DNA of 64,000 bases from Anaerozeibacter sp031551775 (GCA_031551775.1 JAVBND010000030.1:1-64000), one strand, 5' to 3'; positions 8,820 through 16,902 are shown, counted from the first letter of the stretch. Made by a program: numbers and translations. The notes: a model not told the origin generated them from the sequence alone.

Positions 8820-8845
8820 CGCCCGGCGGTGAAAACCGCCGGGCG
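8820..8845 (+). terminator. Hairpin ending the peptide importer operon
   Basis: CGCCCGGCGGT and ACCGCCGGGCG pair perfectly around GAAA, 6 bases after the DppC-type stop. The U-run is poor, so termination may need Rho or be partial. Confidence 0.6.
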
Positions 8846-9042
8846 AAGGCTTGGCGCGCTCAACCGTCATACCCGGTACACATATCCCTCTTTCCGGGGT
8901 TTGGGATCGGGACGCTCGTCGGGGTAGCCGGGCAGGCATTATGTTTTCCACAGTATATCACGCTTTGCCCTTGCGGGCAATGGCGCGGGACTTCGTCATT
9001 TCATCTGCTTGGGCAGCATATATTGTATGGGGCAACCCATCA

Positions 9043-9477
9043 ATGCATGACGGGGTGATCGCTATCAATGCTTCCATAATCCTGGTCAGTGGCCGGGGAC
9101 AGGCGGAAAATGGACTTGAAAACGTCGGCGGCGTGGCTGTGGCGATGCTGCGCAAGGCGGGATGCGACGTGGCTGGGTGGGCGCTGGTGCCCGATGAACA
9201 GCCGCTCATCGAAGCGGCGCTTTTGCGGCATATCGACGAACTTCGCTCCGTGTTGGTGTTGACGCTCGACGTCGCGTGCGCTTCGGTGAGGGAGGCGACG
9301 CTCGATGCAGTGATTGACACCTGCGATTGCCTGCTCTCGGGTGATGAGCAGGCCGCCTGCGCGACGCTCGGGAACGCCCTGATCCTGTCGCTGCCGGGAC
9401 ACGCAGGCGTTTTCAAAGAAGATTTGCGCGCAATGCTGTGCGCGATCGATTGCGTCTTGCGCCCGGTATGCGTTTAA
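9043..9477 (+). CDS. Diverged MoaB/MogA-like (MoCF-fold) small protein
   Basis: About 144 residues resembling molybdopterin-binding MogA/MoaB: IILVSGRG near the N-terminus (family: IxTVSDRG), GGVAVAMLRKAGCDVAGWALVPDE (family: SGPALAxxLxxxGHEVxxxxVVPD), and a C-terminal NALILSLPGHAGVF (family: xNLPGSPKGV). The normally conserved TGGTG-type loop is replaced by LTLDVACAS and the leading Asp of SDR is Gly, so the usual adenylation or metal-insertion function is doubtful. ATG 9043 is chosen by homology; the frame is open for 64 codons upstream and the ribosome binding site is weak. No other molybdenum-cofactor gene is nearby. Could be a remnant. Confidence 0.55.
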   Translation: MHDGVIAINASIILVSGRGQAENGLENVGGVAVAMLRKAGCDVAGWALVPDEQPLIEAALLRHIDELRSVLVLTLDVACASVREATLDAVIDTCDCLLSGDEQAACATLGNALILSLPGHAGVFKEDLRAMLCAIDCVLRPVCV

Positions 9478-9500
9478 AGAGGATCTGATTGTTGGGGAAG

Positions 9501-9669
9501 TTAAGGCAACACCGCACAGGTAGCGAACGCGCTGACGGGCTGCTTTTCCACCCAGGCAGCCCTGCAAAAACACTTGAATTAGCGCTGCTGGTCCTGCGGT
9601 TTTTGCACGACCACCTGGACGAAAAATCATCCCATCATCACATCCGCTACCTGTGCGGTGTTGCCTTAA
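9501..9669. repeat. Palindromic repeat element, copy 1 (MITE-like)
   Basis: The ends are a perfect 25-bp inverted repeat (9501-9525 with 9645-9669, starting TTAAGGCAACACCGCACAGG). The interior also folds, with CTGCAAAAAC facing GTTTTTGCA. A homologous but more decayed copy lies at 10660-10845. The two bracket a single gene. The form suggests a small non-autonomous mobile element; no transposase is present. Short open frames across it are artefacts of the palindrome. Confidence 0.75.
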
Positions 9670-9689
9670 GTAAAGAAACGTGACCAAAC

Positions 9690-9718
9690 TTGACATTTCT
9701 CGGCAAATTGCTTACACT
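9690..9718 (+). promoter_or_regulatory. Promoter of the nucleotidyltransferase gene
   Basis: TTGACA (9690-9695), 17 bp, TACACT (9713-9718). Its predicted start near 9725 rules out the in-frame TTG at 9690 as a start codon, since that TTG is part of the -35 box. Confidence 0.65.
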
Positions 9719-9752
9719 TTCAAACAATACGATACGAAAGGATGTTCACAAT

Positions 9753-10661
9753 TTGGCTAAGCCGATTTTGGTCATCATGGCAGCAGGCTTGGGCAGCCGC
9801 TTCGGCGGATTCAAGCAGGTATCGTGCGTAGATGACGCCGGCCACTTCATCATTGATTTTTCCGTTTATGACGCAATCGCCGCCGGGTTTGGCGAAGTGG
9901 TTTTTGTGGTAAAGCCCGAGCATGAAGCGGTCTTTCACGAGACGATCGGCGCGCGCGTAATGAACCGCGTTCCGGTTCATTACGCCCACCAGAAACTTGA
10001 TCAGTTGCCCTCAGGTTTCCGGGTTCCCGATGGGCGTGAGAAGCCGTGGGGCACCGCGCATGCCGTGCTCAGCGCCAAGCGGTATATCAATGGGCCTTTC
10101 GCGGTAATCAACGCCGACGATTTTTATGGAAGGGATGCCTTTAAATCCGCCGCGCGTTTTTTGATGACGCCGCACGCGGCCAGCGAACACGCGATGGTCG
10201 GCTATCATATTGAAAACACACTCACGGAGCATGGATATGTAGCGCGCGGCGTGTGTAGCGTGAAGGACGGCCGGCTTTCGGGCATTGTCGAACGCACACA
10301 CATAGAGCCTTGCGAAGGCGGCGCGCGTTACACCGAAGACGGCGGCGAAAACTGGACGTTTTTATCGGGAGACACGATCGTGTCGATGAACCTGTGGGCG
10401 TTTGGCCCCTCGATCATCGGGGAGATTGAGGCGCGTTTTGAAACCTGGCTTCAGGAAAACCTGGCGGTCAACCCGCTTGCGTGTGAATATTATCTGCCGC
10501 TCGTGCCCAACCAATTGGTCCGGGAAGGCGCCGCGTCCGTCGAAGTGCTTAAGACCAACGCGCGTTGGTATGGTGTGACGTATCAAGCCGACCTGCCGCG
10601 CGTAAAAGCAGCCATCCTGTCCTTTGAGGCGGAGGGCTTGTACCCTGAGCGTTTGTTCTAG
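9753..10661 (+). CDS. Sugar nucleotidyltransferase-like protein (NTP_transferase family)
   Basis: A cytosolic Rossmann-type nucleotidyltransferase of 302 residues. The nucleotide-binding start AKPILVIMAAGLGSRFGG (2-19) followed by K21, and the metal-binding INADDFYG (about 116-123), are both intact; GTAHAV precedes the latter. These are hallmarks of NDP-sugar pyrophosphorylases, but the rest is too divergent to name the sugar. The start is TTG 9753: AAAGGA lies 10 bp upstream and the promoter at 9690-9718 excludes a longer form. The gene is monocistronic and its stop codon touches the left end of repeat copy 2. Confidence 0.85.
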   Translation: MAKPILVIMAAGLGSRFGGFKQVSCVDDAGHFIIDFSVYDAIAAGFGEVVFVVKPEHEAVFHETIGARVMNRVPVHYAHQKLDQLPSGFRVPDGREKPWGTAHAVLSAKRYINGPFAVINADDFYGRDAFKSAARFLMTPHAASEHAMVGYHIENTLTEHGYVARGVCSVKDGRLSGIVERTHIEPCEGGARYTEDGGENWTFLSGDTIVSMNLWAFGPSIIGEIEARFETWLQENLAVNPLACEYYLPLVPNQLVREGAASVEVLKTNARWYGVTYQADLPRVKAAILSFEAEGLYPERLF

Positions 10662-10845
10662 GGCAACGCCGCACAGGTAGTGAACGCGCTGATTCATTCG
10701 GTTGCTGGCTGAATTTTGATTTTTTGTCCGAGTGCGCACTTGCATAAACACGGTGTAGCGCTGCTACGCCGCAGGTATTGCAAGTGCACCTGCACGAAAA
10801 AATCAACGCTTCACCACATCTGCCTTCTGCGCGGCGCTGTCTAAG
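10660..10845. repeat. Palindromic repeat element, copy 2 (decayed)
   Basis: The left end GGCAACGCCGCACAGGTAG followed by TGAACGCGCTGA matches copy 1 at all but two of about 31 positions. The right end is an imperfect complement of the left (TGCGCGGCGCTGTCTAAG against the copy-1 form). Interior arms (GATTTTTT facing AAAAAATC, CACTTGCA facing TGCAAGTG) again form a long hairpin. The right edge overlaps the last codons of the VOC gene, and the left edge overlaps the nucleotidyltransferase stop. Confidence 0.7.
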
Positions 10846-11293
10846 CTTTGGGGTCGTGTTTGATGTTGAAGTATACGCCGTATTTGTCCGCGGAGTCCGG
10901 CACTGCATACCTTCCGCCGGGGTACTGGCCGGTCTGGCGCAAGGCGCAGCCTTTTTTTTCAAAGAAATCAAGCGCTTTGTCCATGTCGTCTATCATGAAG
11001 CCGACGTGGTGAAAGGCGGTCTCTTTGTCTCCCAGAATTTCCTTGTAGCAGGAATTGTGCTCGTCAACCTCGATCAATTCAAACACGAGCTGGCCCATAT
11101 CAAAACAACACAAACGGCACCTGGTGGGCGTCTCAATGCCTTCGAAGACGACATGGGCGACTTCCGGTTCCGGGATCGAACTGTAGGGCGGGACCTCAAC
11201 GCCGAACAATTCGGCGTATGCCTTTGCGGCTTTGTCCATGTCGCGTACGACGATGGCTACCTGGCAACATTTTTTCGGATCAATGATGGGCAT
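10841..11293 (-). CDS. VOC-superfamily (glyoxalase/epimerase-like) protein
   Basis: A 150-residue protein with two betaalphabetabetabeta halves: CCQVAIVVRDMDKAAKAYAELFG at the start and FHHVGFMIDDMDKALDFFEKKG in the middle, the duplicated motif of glyoxalase, epimerase and dioxygenase folds. Candidate metal ligands FELIE and HHVGF are present, but the first-strand ligand position is Gln rather than His. Start ATG 11293 has GGAGGAGG at good distance. It is transcribed away from the LacI-type gene, from a promoter whose spacer contains one of the TTTCTGAAA sites, so it is probably part of the same regulon. Its reaction is unknown. Confidence 0.82.
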   Translation of the reverse strand: MPIIDPKKCCQVAIVVRDMDKAAKAYAELFGVEVPPYSSIPEPEVAHVVFEGIETPTRCRLCCFDMGQLVFELIEVDEHNSCYKEILGDKETAFHHVGFMIDDMDKALDFFEKKGCALRQTGQYPGGRYAVPDSADKYGVYFNIKHDPKA

Positions 11294-11352
11294 GGTGCTA
11301 CCTCCTCCGTAAAATAACGGCCTCAAATGAGTCGAAGCCGTGGTTTGAATCA

Positions 11353-11381
11353 AGGATACAGCACATTTCTGAAAATGTCAA
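11353..11381 (-). promoter_or_regulatory. Promoter of the divergent VOC gene
   Basis: Minus-strand TTGACA (11381-11376), 17 bp, TATCCT (11358-11353). The TTTCTGAAA at 11366-11374 lies inside the spacer, an arrangement that would let a bound protein block RNA polymerase. Confidence 0.6.
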
Positions 11382-11394
11382 ACAATTTCTGAAA
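11366..11394. promoter_or_regulatory. Paired TTTCTGAAA sites, 20 bp apart (pair 1)
   Basis: Two copies of TTTCTGAAA start at 11366 and 11386, exactly 20 bp apart, on the same face of the helix. They end 3 bp before the -35 of the LacI-type gene promoter. The same pair with the same spacing occurs at 12588-12616 ahead of the importer operon. Probable binding site of the LacI-type regulator or another factor of this locus. Confidence 0.6.
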
Positions 11395-11397
11395 CAA

Positions 11398-11427
11398 TTG
11401 ACATGCTTGCTGTGATTGCTGTAAAAT
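11398..11427 (+). promoter_or_regulatory. Promoter of the LacI-family gene
   Basis: TTGACA (11398-11403), 18 bp, TAAAAT (11422-11427), about 75 bp ahead of the start codon. Confidence 0.65.
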
Positions 11428-11499
11428 AAGGACGCAAGGCTTGATTTCCACCGGGGATATGATATATCATTGTACGGTAAAGGTATTGGGGAGGAACGT

Positions 11500-12534
11500 A
11501 TGAGTAAGGCGAGGATTGCGGACATAGCAAAGAAAGCGGGTGTGTCTTCCGCAACAGTTTCGCGCGTATTCAACCACAAGTATGAGGTGAAGTCGGAGAC
11601 CTACCGGCTGGTGATGGAGGCTGCGAAGGCGGTTGGATATCCCTTGCAGCCTGCCAAAAAGGGCGAAGTCCAGTTGCCGAGTGCGAAAATTGTGGTGGCT
11701 TTGCCGGTATTGGGCGATACGTTTTTTGGCGACATCATTGAAGGTATCCAGTCAAGCGCCCATCGGCACAACTATTTTGTGATCCTTAGCCGCGAAATGT
11801 GCGATTTCACCACGGCGGAGCAGGTGGTGTCCATGTGTAAATCGGTTCAGGCAAGCGGTGTGATTTTGCTTCGCAGCAGCCTGCCCCGGGAAGAGGTTAT
11901 TAAACTCAACAAGATGATTGATCTTGTGCAGTGTTGCGATTATTACGATGATACACCGGTTTCTCGGGTCGCCATTGACGATAAACTGGCCGCGTACATC
12001 ATGGCGTCTTACCTGATCAGCACGGGTCGCAAGCGCTTGGCCTTCATCGCTTGCCCCTACGATACTGGCGGCAAGGTATTCCATGTCAAGAAGCGGGAAG
12101 AAGGTTTCCGTGAGGCGATCCTCAATGGCGGACTTGAACTCAACGAAGCGTGGATCATCAATGTGCGCGCTGCGTCTTATAATCAGGCATTCTCGGCGAC
12201 GACGCAGATCTTAAGCTGCGCCGAGCGGCCTGACGCCATCTTTGCGGCTTCCGACTTTTTTGCTGCGGCGGCGATCAACGCCACCAAGCAATGTTCACTG
12301 CGCGTGCCGGATGATATTGCGATTTCGGGTTTTGACAACACCATCATCTCCCGCATGATAGATCCGCCGATTACTACGCTTAGCCAGCCCTGCCACCAGA
12401 TCGGTTATATCGCCTGCGAGCAGTTGATCGAGAAAATTTTGGGCGCGCAGACCGAGCCGCAACAAATTCTGCTGGATACGGAATTGATCGTGCGCGGATC
12501 GACCGTCTTGCCGCCTTCTCCCGCAGTCAAATAA
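11500..12534 (+). CDS. LacI-family transcriptional regulator
   Basis: A 344-residue repressor/activator. The N-terminal helix-turn-helix ARIADIAKKAGVSSATVSRV (4-23) is textbook LacI type, followed by the periplasmic-binding-protein-like sugar sensor domain (AKIVVALPVLGDTFFGDIIEG onward) and the C-terminal ISGFDN...PPITTLSQP region typical of the family. ATG 11500 has GGGGAGG 5 bp upstream; an in-frame TTG at 11470 lacks one. It precedes a ribose-type ABC importer and faces a VOC gene; both promoters carry the same paired motif, so it most likely controls both and itself in response to a sugar. Confidence 0.94.
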   Translation: MSKARIADIAKKAGVSSATVSRVFNHKYEVKSETYRLVMEAAKAVGYPLQPAKKGEVQLPSAKIVVALPVLGDTFFGDIIEGIQSSAHRHNYFVILSREMCDFTTAEQVVSMCKSVQASGVILLRSSLPREEVIKLNKMIDLVQCCDYYDDTPVSRVAIDDKLAAYIMASYLISTGRKRLAFIACPYDTGGKVFHVKKREEGFREAILNGGLELNEAWIINVRAASYNQAFSATTQILSCAERPDAIFAASDFFAAAAINATKQCSLRVPDDIAISGFDNTIISRMIDPPITTLSQPCHQIGYIACEQLIEKILGAQTEPQQILLDTELIVRGSTVLPPSPAVK

Positions 12535-12587
12535 CGGGAGAGGGCGAGGGCGTCTCGTGCAACAAGCTATGAAATGACTGGCACAAA

Positions 12588-12616
12588 TTTCAGAAAATAA
12601 AAGAAAATTACAGAAA
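12588..12616. promoter_or_regulatory. Paired TTTCWGAAA-type sites, 20 bp apart (pair 2)
   Basis: TTTCAGAAA (12588-12596) and TTACAGAAA (12608-12616) repeat the spacing of pair 1 and end 4 bp before the -35 of the importer promoter. Placement upstream of -35 in both plus-strand promoters is unusual for a simple LacI repressor and allows activation. Confidence 0.55.
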
Positions 12617-12620
12617 TATA

Positions 12621-12650
12621 TTGACATTCAATTCTGCGCTGTGTTATGAT
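12621..12650 (+). promoter_or_regulatory. Promoter of the LacI-linked sugar importer operon
   Basis: TTGACA (12621-12626), 18 bp, TATGAT (12645-12650). A roughly 85-base leader follows, with a small TTTGGG/CCCAAA hairpin (12701-12716) and GGAGG before the start. Confidence 0.7.
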
Positions 12651-12744
12651 TCCGTTGCAAGGAAGAGGAACGCAGCTTTTTTCATGAACGGAATTTATGG
12701 TTTGGGAAAACCCAAATGCAATAAAACGTAGGAGGAGAACCGTA

Positions 12745-13728
12745 ATGAAGAAATTGGCACTGATCCTGGCTGTGATGCTGGTGATGGCATCGTGTTCGAC
12801 TGCGTTTGCCCAAGCGGCGGGCAAGGACCCTATCCTGGTTGCAATGTCAATGTGCAAGCAAGACGAAAACTTTGTCAGAATGAAGGACCTGTTGCTGAAC
12901 GGCTGGGCGGAGTGTTCTGATCCCGCGGTTGAAGTGATTTGGACCAACGCGGAAGACAATATGGAAAAGCAACTCGCGGACATCGATTCATTGCTGATGC
13001 GCAACCCTGACGTCATGATCATCTTCCCGGTGGATTCCGAAGGCGCCGTGCCGGCGCTCGAATCGGTGGTCGCGGCGGGCATTCCGGTTTGTGATGCCGG
13101 GTACCTGATCAATTCCGAAAAACAGAACGTCCAGATCCTCGAGTGGGAAGAGCTCGAACTTGGCAGGATGCAGGGCGACTACGTAAACCAGTGGCTGACC
13201 GACCATCCCGATGAGAACCTGGTACTGGGATACATCGAAGGATCGCAAAAGAACACGGCGCAGCTTCAGCGCTGGGTTGGGTTCTGGGAGCGCGTCTCGT
13301 CCGTGTGGGGTGAGGAGAGCGACCGCGTGAAGGTGGTTGCCCGCCAGAATGCGCCTACATGGAGCACGCAGGAAGCTATGCAGTTGACCGAAGACTGGCT
13401 CCAGGCTTATCCCGATATGAACGGCATCATCTGCGCCGCCGATTGCCTGGCGGTGGGTACCATCAACGTGCTCAATACCATTGGAAGGAACCACGATGCG
13501 TTCATCGTGCTTGCCATTGATGGCACTGAGGACGGCATCAACTATGTTCGCAAGGGCGAACTCGACGGCACGGTCTACATGGACATGGAAAAATCCGCCG
13601 CCAATGTGTGCGACATCGTATACAATCTGGCGCTTGGAAAGACTTATGACACTTTCCAGGTCTATTCGGGCAAGGGCTGCGCGTTCATGGTCACGCCGGA
13701 AAACGTAGGCGTTGTGACCGAATTCTAG
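12745..13728 (+). CDS. Ribose-type ABC importer, sugar-binding protein
   Basis: Periplasmic-binding-protein type 1 (Peripla_BP_4) of 327 residues. A signal peptide MKKLALILAVMLVMASCSTAFA precedes the mature domain; it can be read either as a lipobox ending at Cys16-17 or as a SPase I site after AFA. The fold is shown by PILVAMSMCKQDENFVRMKDL, DVMIIFPVDSEGAVPALE, GIPVCDAGY and a C-terminal VLAIDGTEDGINYVRKGELDGTV. ATG 12745 is preceded by GGAGG. It leads the operon with ATPase, permease, VOC and SDR genes. The ligand is unknown but likely a monosaccharide, polyol or related compound. Confidence 0.9.
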   Translation: MKKLALILAVMLVMASCSTAFAQAAGKDPILVAMSMCKQDENFVRMKDLLLNGWAECSDPAVEVIWTNAEDNMEKQLADIDSLLMRNPDVMIIFPVDSEGAVPALESVVAAGIPVCDAGYLINSEKQNVQILEWEELELGRMQGDYVNQWLTDHPDENLVLGYIEGSQKNTAQLQRWVGFWERVSSVWGEESDRVKVVARQNAPTWSTQEAMQLTEDWLQAYPDMNGIICAADCLAVGTINVLNTIGRNHDAFIVLAIDGTEDGINYVRKGELDGTVYMDMEKSAANVCDIVYNLALGKTYDTFQVYSGKGCAFMVTPENVGVVTEF

Positions 13729-13774
13729 CCCCCCATTCATCCTGCCAATTGACGGATCTCCCTTTGGGCCTATT

Positions 13775-13808
13775 CACAGGGCGGCGCTTCGGACGGCCCC
13801 GCCCTGTG
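13775..13808 (+). terminator. Intercistronic hairpin between binding protein and ATPase
   Basis: CACAGGGCGG (13775-13784) pairs with CCGCCCTGTG (13799-13808). Without a U-run it probably protects or attenuates the message so that the binding protein is made in excess. Confidence 0.6.
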
Positions 13809-13843
13809 GAGGGTCTTATCAAGAGAGACGCAAGGAGAAGAAT

Positions 13844-15340
13844 ATGCAAAGCGGCGAGACGCTCCTACGCGCAAGTGGAATCAGCAAGCGGTTTCAGAGC
13901 ATTGTCGCGCTTGACGATGTTCAAATCGAGATCAGGAAAGGCGAAGTCCATGCGTTGATCGGCGAAAATGGAGCGGGAAAATCCACGCTACTCAAGATAT
14001 TCCAGGGTATTTACACGAGGGATTCGGGGGAAATCATCTTCAAAGGCCAGCCGGTTCGCTTTTTAAATCCCCATCAGGCGCTATCCGCCGGCATTTCGAT
14101 GATCCATCAGGAGATCAGCCTGGTGCATTCGCTTACGGTTGCGGAGAATATCTGGCTGGGCCGCGAGAAGAAGTTCCTGAAGTTCGGGCTGCTCGATAAA
14201 GCTGGGCGCACCGCGAGCGCGCAGCAGCTTCTTGACAAACTGGGTATAGAATTGAACGCGCGAACGACGGTATCAAAGCTGTCGGTTGCGAACATGCAGC
14301 TCGTTGAGATCGCGCGCGCGGTTTCCTATCAATCCGACCTCATCATTATGGACGAGCCCACCTCTGCGCTGACCAGTACGGAAATTAGGCTTTTATACAA
14401 GATCATCCGCGGCCTCGCAAAAGACGGCGTGACGGTAATCTTTATTTCACACAAGACGGAAGAAATATTTGAAATTTGCGACCGGATTACGGTGCTGCGC
14501 GACGGGCGGTTTATTGGGACCTACGATACCGGCGCAATATCGCCCAGTCAATTGATCCGCCTGATCGTGGGGCGGGAACTGACCGATATGTTCCCCAAAC
14601 AGGCAGCCGAGATCGGCGAGACGGTGCTTGAGGTCAAGGGCCTTACGATCCCCGGCGTGTTTGAAAATGTCTCTTTTACGCTGCGCAAGGGTGAGATATT
14701 GGGCTTCAGCGGGCTCATGGGCTCGGGGCGAACCGAGATCATGCGGGCGATATTTGGCATCGACAAGTTGTCCTCAGGCGAGATTTATATAGACGGCAAG
14801 CGGGTGAACATTCATTCACCGGCGCAAGCCATTCGGCGCGGCATCGGTATGGTGACCGAGGATCGGTTGCGCCTGGGCGCGATATATGCCTTATCGGTCA
14901 GGAAGAATCTATCCCTGGCCTATCTTCGGGAAATCCTTAAGCGGTTCTTTTTGGTTGATGAGCGGCGCGAGATCCGGGACTCGGGCGAGATGGTCAAGCG
15001 CATCAACATCAAGGCGGGGCACTTGAACAACCTGATCTCGTCCCTCAGCGGCGGCAATCAGCAAAAGGTTCTGATCGGGCGGTGCTTGCTGACCAATCCG
15101 CGCATCATCATCCTGGACGAGCCGACCCGGGGCATTGATGTAGGTTCAAAGGCGGAGATACACAAGACGATCAGCGGCCTGGTCCAATCGGGCGTGGCGG
15201 TTATTATGGTGTCCTCTGAGTTGCCGGAGGTCCTCGGCATGAGCGACAGGATCGCGGTGGTCAGGGAGGGCAAGTTGGTTTTCACTTGCGACCGAGCGGA
15301 GGCTTCGCAAGAGACAATCATGCTTAACGCGTTCGGATGA
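13844..15340 (+). CDS. Ribose-type ABC importer, duplicated ATPase (RbsA/MglA type)
   Basis: Cytosolic energy subunit with two fused ATPase domains, 498 residues. Domain 1 has an intact Walker A GENGAGKST (40-48) and Walker B LIIMDEPTS but a degenerate signature (LSVANMQ). Domain 2 has the usual altered Walker A GLMGSGRTE, an intact signature LSGGNQQKV and Walker B IIILDEPTRGIDVG. This split is normal for the RbsA family. AAGGAG lies before ATG 13844. It works with the upstream binding protein and downstream permease. Confidence 0.95.
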   Translation: MQSGETLLRASGISKRFQSIVALDDVQIEIRKGEVHALIGENGAGKSTLLKIFQGIYTRDSGEIIFKGQPVRFLNPHQALSAGISMIHQEISLVHSLTVAENIWLGREKKFLKFGLLDKAGRTASAQQLLDKLGIELNARTTVSKLSVANMQLVEIARAVSYQSDLIIMDEPTSALTSTEIRLLYKIIRGLAKDGVTVIFISHKTEEIFEICDRITVLRDGRFIGTYDTGAISPSQLIRLIVGRELTDMFPKQAAEIGETVLEVKGLTIPGVFENVSFTLRKGEILGFSGLMGSGRTEIMRAIFGIDKLSSGEIYIDGKRVNIHSPAQAIRRGIGMVTEDRLRLGAIYALSVRKNLSLAYLREILKRFFLVDERREIRDSGEMVKRINIKAGHLNNLISSLSGGNQQKVLIGRCLLTNPRIIILDEPTRGIDVGSKAEIHKTISGLVQSGVAVIMVSSELPEVLGMSDRIAVVREGKLVFTCDRAEASQETIMLNAFG

Positions 15341-15385
15341 GTGACCGGTTTTTCTTCAATGTACGATAAAATGAGGTGCTAGCGC

Positions 15386-16366
15386 GTGACGGACAAAAAG
15401 AGGCGGCTGGGGGATGCGCTCAGCCTTGAATTTGTGGTTCGGTACAGGGTGTTTTTTATCCTGGCGGTTTTGTGCATCGTAGTATCCATCATTCAGCCCA
15501 TTTTTCTTTATCCTCAAAACATCCTGAATGTGCTCAGGCAGATCGCGGCCAGCGCAGTGCTGGCGGCGGGCTTTACGCTGGTGCTGGGATCGGGCAATAT
15601 CGATCTGTCTGTCGGTACGCAGATCGGCATGAACGGCGTGTTTATGGCCATGATTTCAAAGGCTGAAGGCATGCCCTTCGCCGTTGTGATTCTGGCGGGT
15701 GTGGCCTGCGCGGTGATCTGCGGGCTTGTGAACGCTTTCTTCATCAATGCCTTCCGCCTGCCGCCTTTCATTGTGACGCTGGCGACGATGTCAATCTTCA
15801 AAGGCATTTGCTACATTGCCAGCAATACCACTCCGGTTTCGTCGATCGCGGGTTACATCACCGCGTTCGCGCAGGGCAATGTGCTGGGCGTTCCAAAGCT
15901 TGTGATTACGATGGTTGTGGTGTACATCCTGATGTACGTCGTGATCAACAAGTCCATCTTCGGCCGTCACGCCATCGCCATGGGTGGCAATTTCGATGCG
16001 GCCCGGGTGTCGGGCATCAACACATCGCTGACCCGCTACGGCGTATACGTGTGCATGGGGCTGTGTGCCTTCATGAGCGCGTTGATGATGACCGGGCGTG
16101 CGGCTTCGGCACAGCCGGTCGCCGGGCAGGGTATGGAGATGGACGCCATTGCGGCTGTGGTCATCGGCGGCACCGCGATGAGCGGCGGCAATGCCAAGAT
16201 CGGCGGCACCATTCTCGGGTGCATGATCGTGGGCGTCATCAACAATGCCCTGAATCTGATCAACGTGGACTCAAACTTCCAGTTGATTGTCAAGGGTGCG
16301 TTGATTCTGATCGCGATCATTCTGGACGCGCAGAGCGCGAAGTTCTTTGAAAAGAGAAATAAGTGA
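15386..16366 (+). CDS. Ribose-type ABC importer, permease (RbsC type)
   Basis: A 326-residue membrane subunit with about ten spans. Family motifs include ASAVLAAGFTLVLGSGNIDLSVGTQIG (about 52-78), LPPFIVTLATMSIFKGI and the C-terminal IGGTAMSGGNAKIGGTILG. The start is GTG 15386 with AGGTG upstream. It completes a three-gene importer. Confidence 0.94.
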   Translation: MTDKKRRLGDALSLEFVVRYRVFFILAVLCIVVSIIQPIFLYPQNILNVLRQIAASAVLAAGFTLVLGSGNIDLSVGTQIGMNGVFMAMISKAEGMPFAVVILAGVACAVICGLVNAFFINAFRLPPFIVTLATMSIFKGICYIASNTTPVSSIAGYITAFAQGNVLGVPKLVITMVVVYILMYVVINKSIFGRHAIAMGGNFDAARVSGINTSLTRYGVYVCMGLCAFMSALMMTGRAASAQPVAGQGMEMDAIAAVVIGGTAMSGGNAKIGGTILGCMIVGVINNALNLINVDSNFQLIVKGALILIAIILDAQSAKFFEKRNK

Positions 16367-16378
16367 GGGGGAACGGGC

Positions 16379-16825
16379 GTGAAGTTTTCCATCGGCCATG
16401 TAGCGTTTGGGACAAGCGATCTTGACCGGGCGTTGGCGTTCTATTGCGGCAAGCTGGGCTTTAAGAAATGTTTTGCCATCGACCATGAGGACGGGGCGCC
16501 TTGGCTTCAGTACGTCGAAGTCGCGGCGGGCCAGTACCTTGAGCTGTTTCCGGAACCTCGGGTGAACCAGTACGGCGATGCCGGGTTTAAGCACCTGGCG
16601 ATCATGGTGGACGACATGATGGCGCTGATGGCGGCACTCAAATCAAAGGGGCTGGCGCTCTACGATGGCCCGGTTAAGTCACTTGAAGCGGCCGATCCGC
16701 TTGAAAAGCCCATCCTCGCGCCATGCAATTCCTATACGGGGTGGCTTGCCGATCCCGATGGGAACTTCATCGAATTCATGCAGTTGACTGCGGAAAGCAC
16801 GCACCTGCACCCTGAGCGCTGGTAA
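16379..16825 (+). CDS. VOC-superfamily metalloprotein
   Basis: A 148-residue two-half VOC protein. All four candidate metal ligands of the 2H2E type are visible: IGHVAF (H7), YLELF, FKHLAI and NFIEFMQ. This distinguishes it from the VOC protein at the other end of the locus, which has lost the first His. The start is GTG 16379 with GAGGGGG upstream; the gap to the permease is 12 bp. It is likely a lyase, epimerase or isomerase acting on the imported compound, but the reaction is not predictable. Confidence 0.85.
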   Translation: MKFSIGHVAFGTSDLDRALAFYCGKLGFKKCFAIDHEDGAPWLQYVEVAAGQYLELFPEPRVNQYGDAGFKHLAIMVDDMMALMAALKSKGLALYDGPVKSLEAADPLEKPILAPCNSYTGWLADPDGNFIEFMQLTAESTHLHPERW

Positions 16826-16863
16826 GATGCCGGACAAACGGATGTAGATATAAAGGAGGAAAG

Positions 16864-16892
16864 AGCCGCCCGCGATGCGCGGTGAGGCGGCT
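16864..16892 (+). terminator. Attenuator-like hairpin just before the SDR gene
   Basis: AGCCGCC (16864-16870) pairs with GGCGGCT (16886-16892) around an inner CGCG/CGCG stem, followed by TTTATGTTT. The best Shine-Dalgarno (AAAGGAGG, 16854-16861) lies on the far side of the hairpin from the likely start at 16903. Confidence 0.6.
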
Positions 16893-16902
16893 TTATGTTT
16901 GC

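Noticed and set aside
8965..8980. TTGCCC-TTGC-GGGCAA mini-hairpin before the MogA-like gene
   Set aside because: Six-base stem with no U-run or conserved context; not enough to call a terminator.
9489..9683. Short plus-strand frame across repeat copy 1
   Set aside because: Its ends are the inverted repeat itself; the peptide reflects the palindrome, not a gene.
9690..9752. Longer start for the nucleotidyltransferase at TTG 9690
   Set aside because: That TTG is the first half of the -35 box TTGACA; transcription starts downstream of it.
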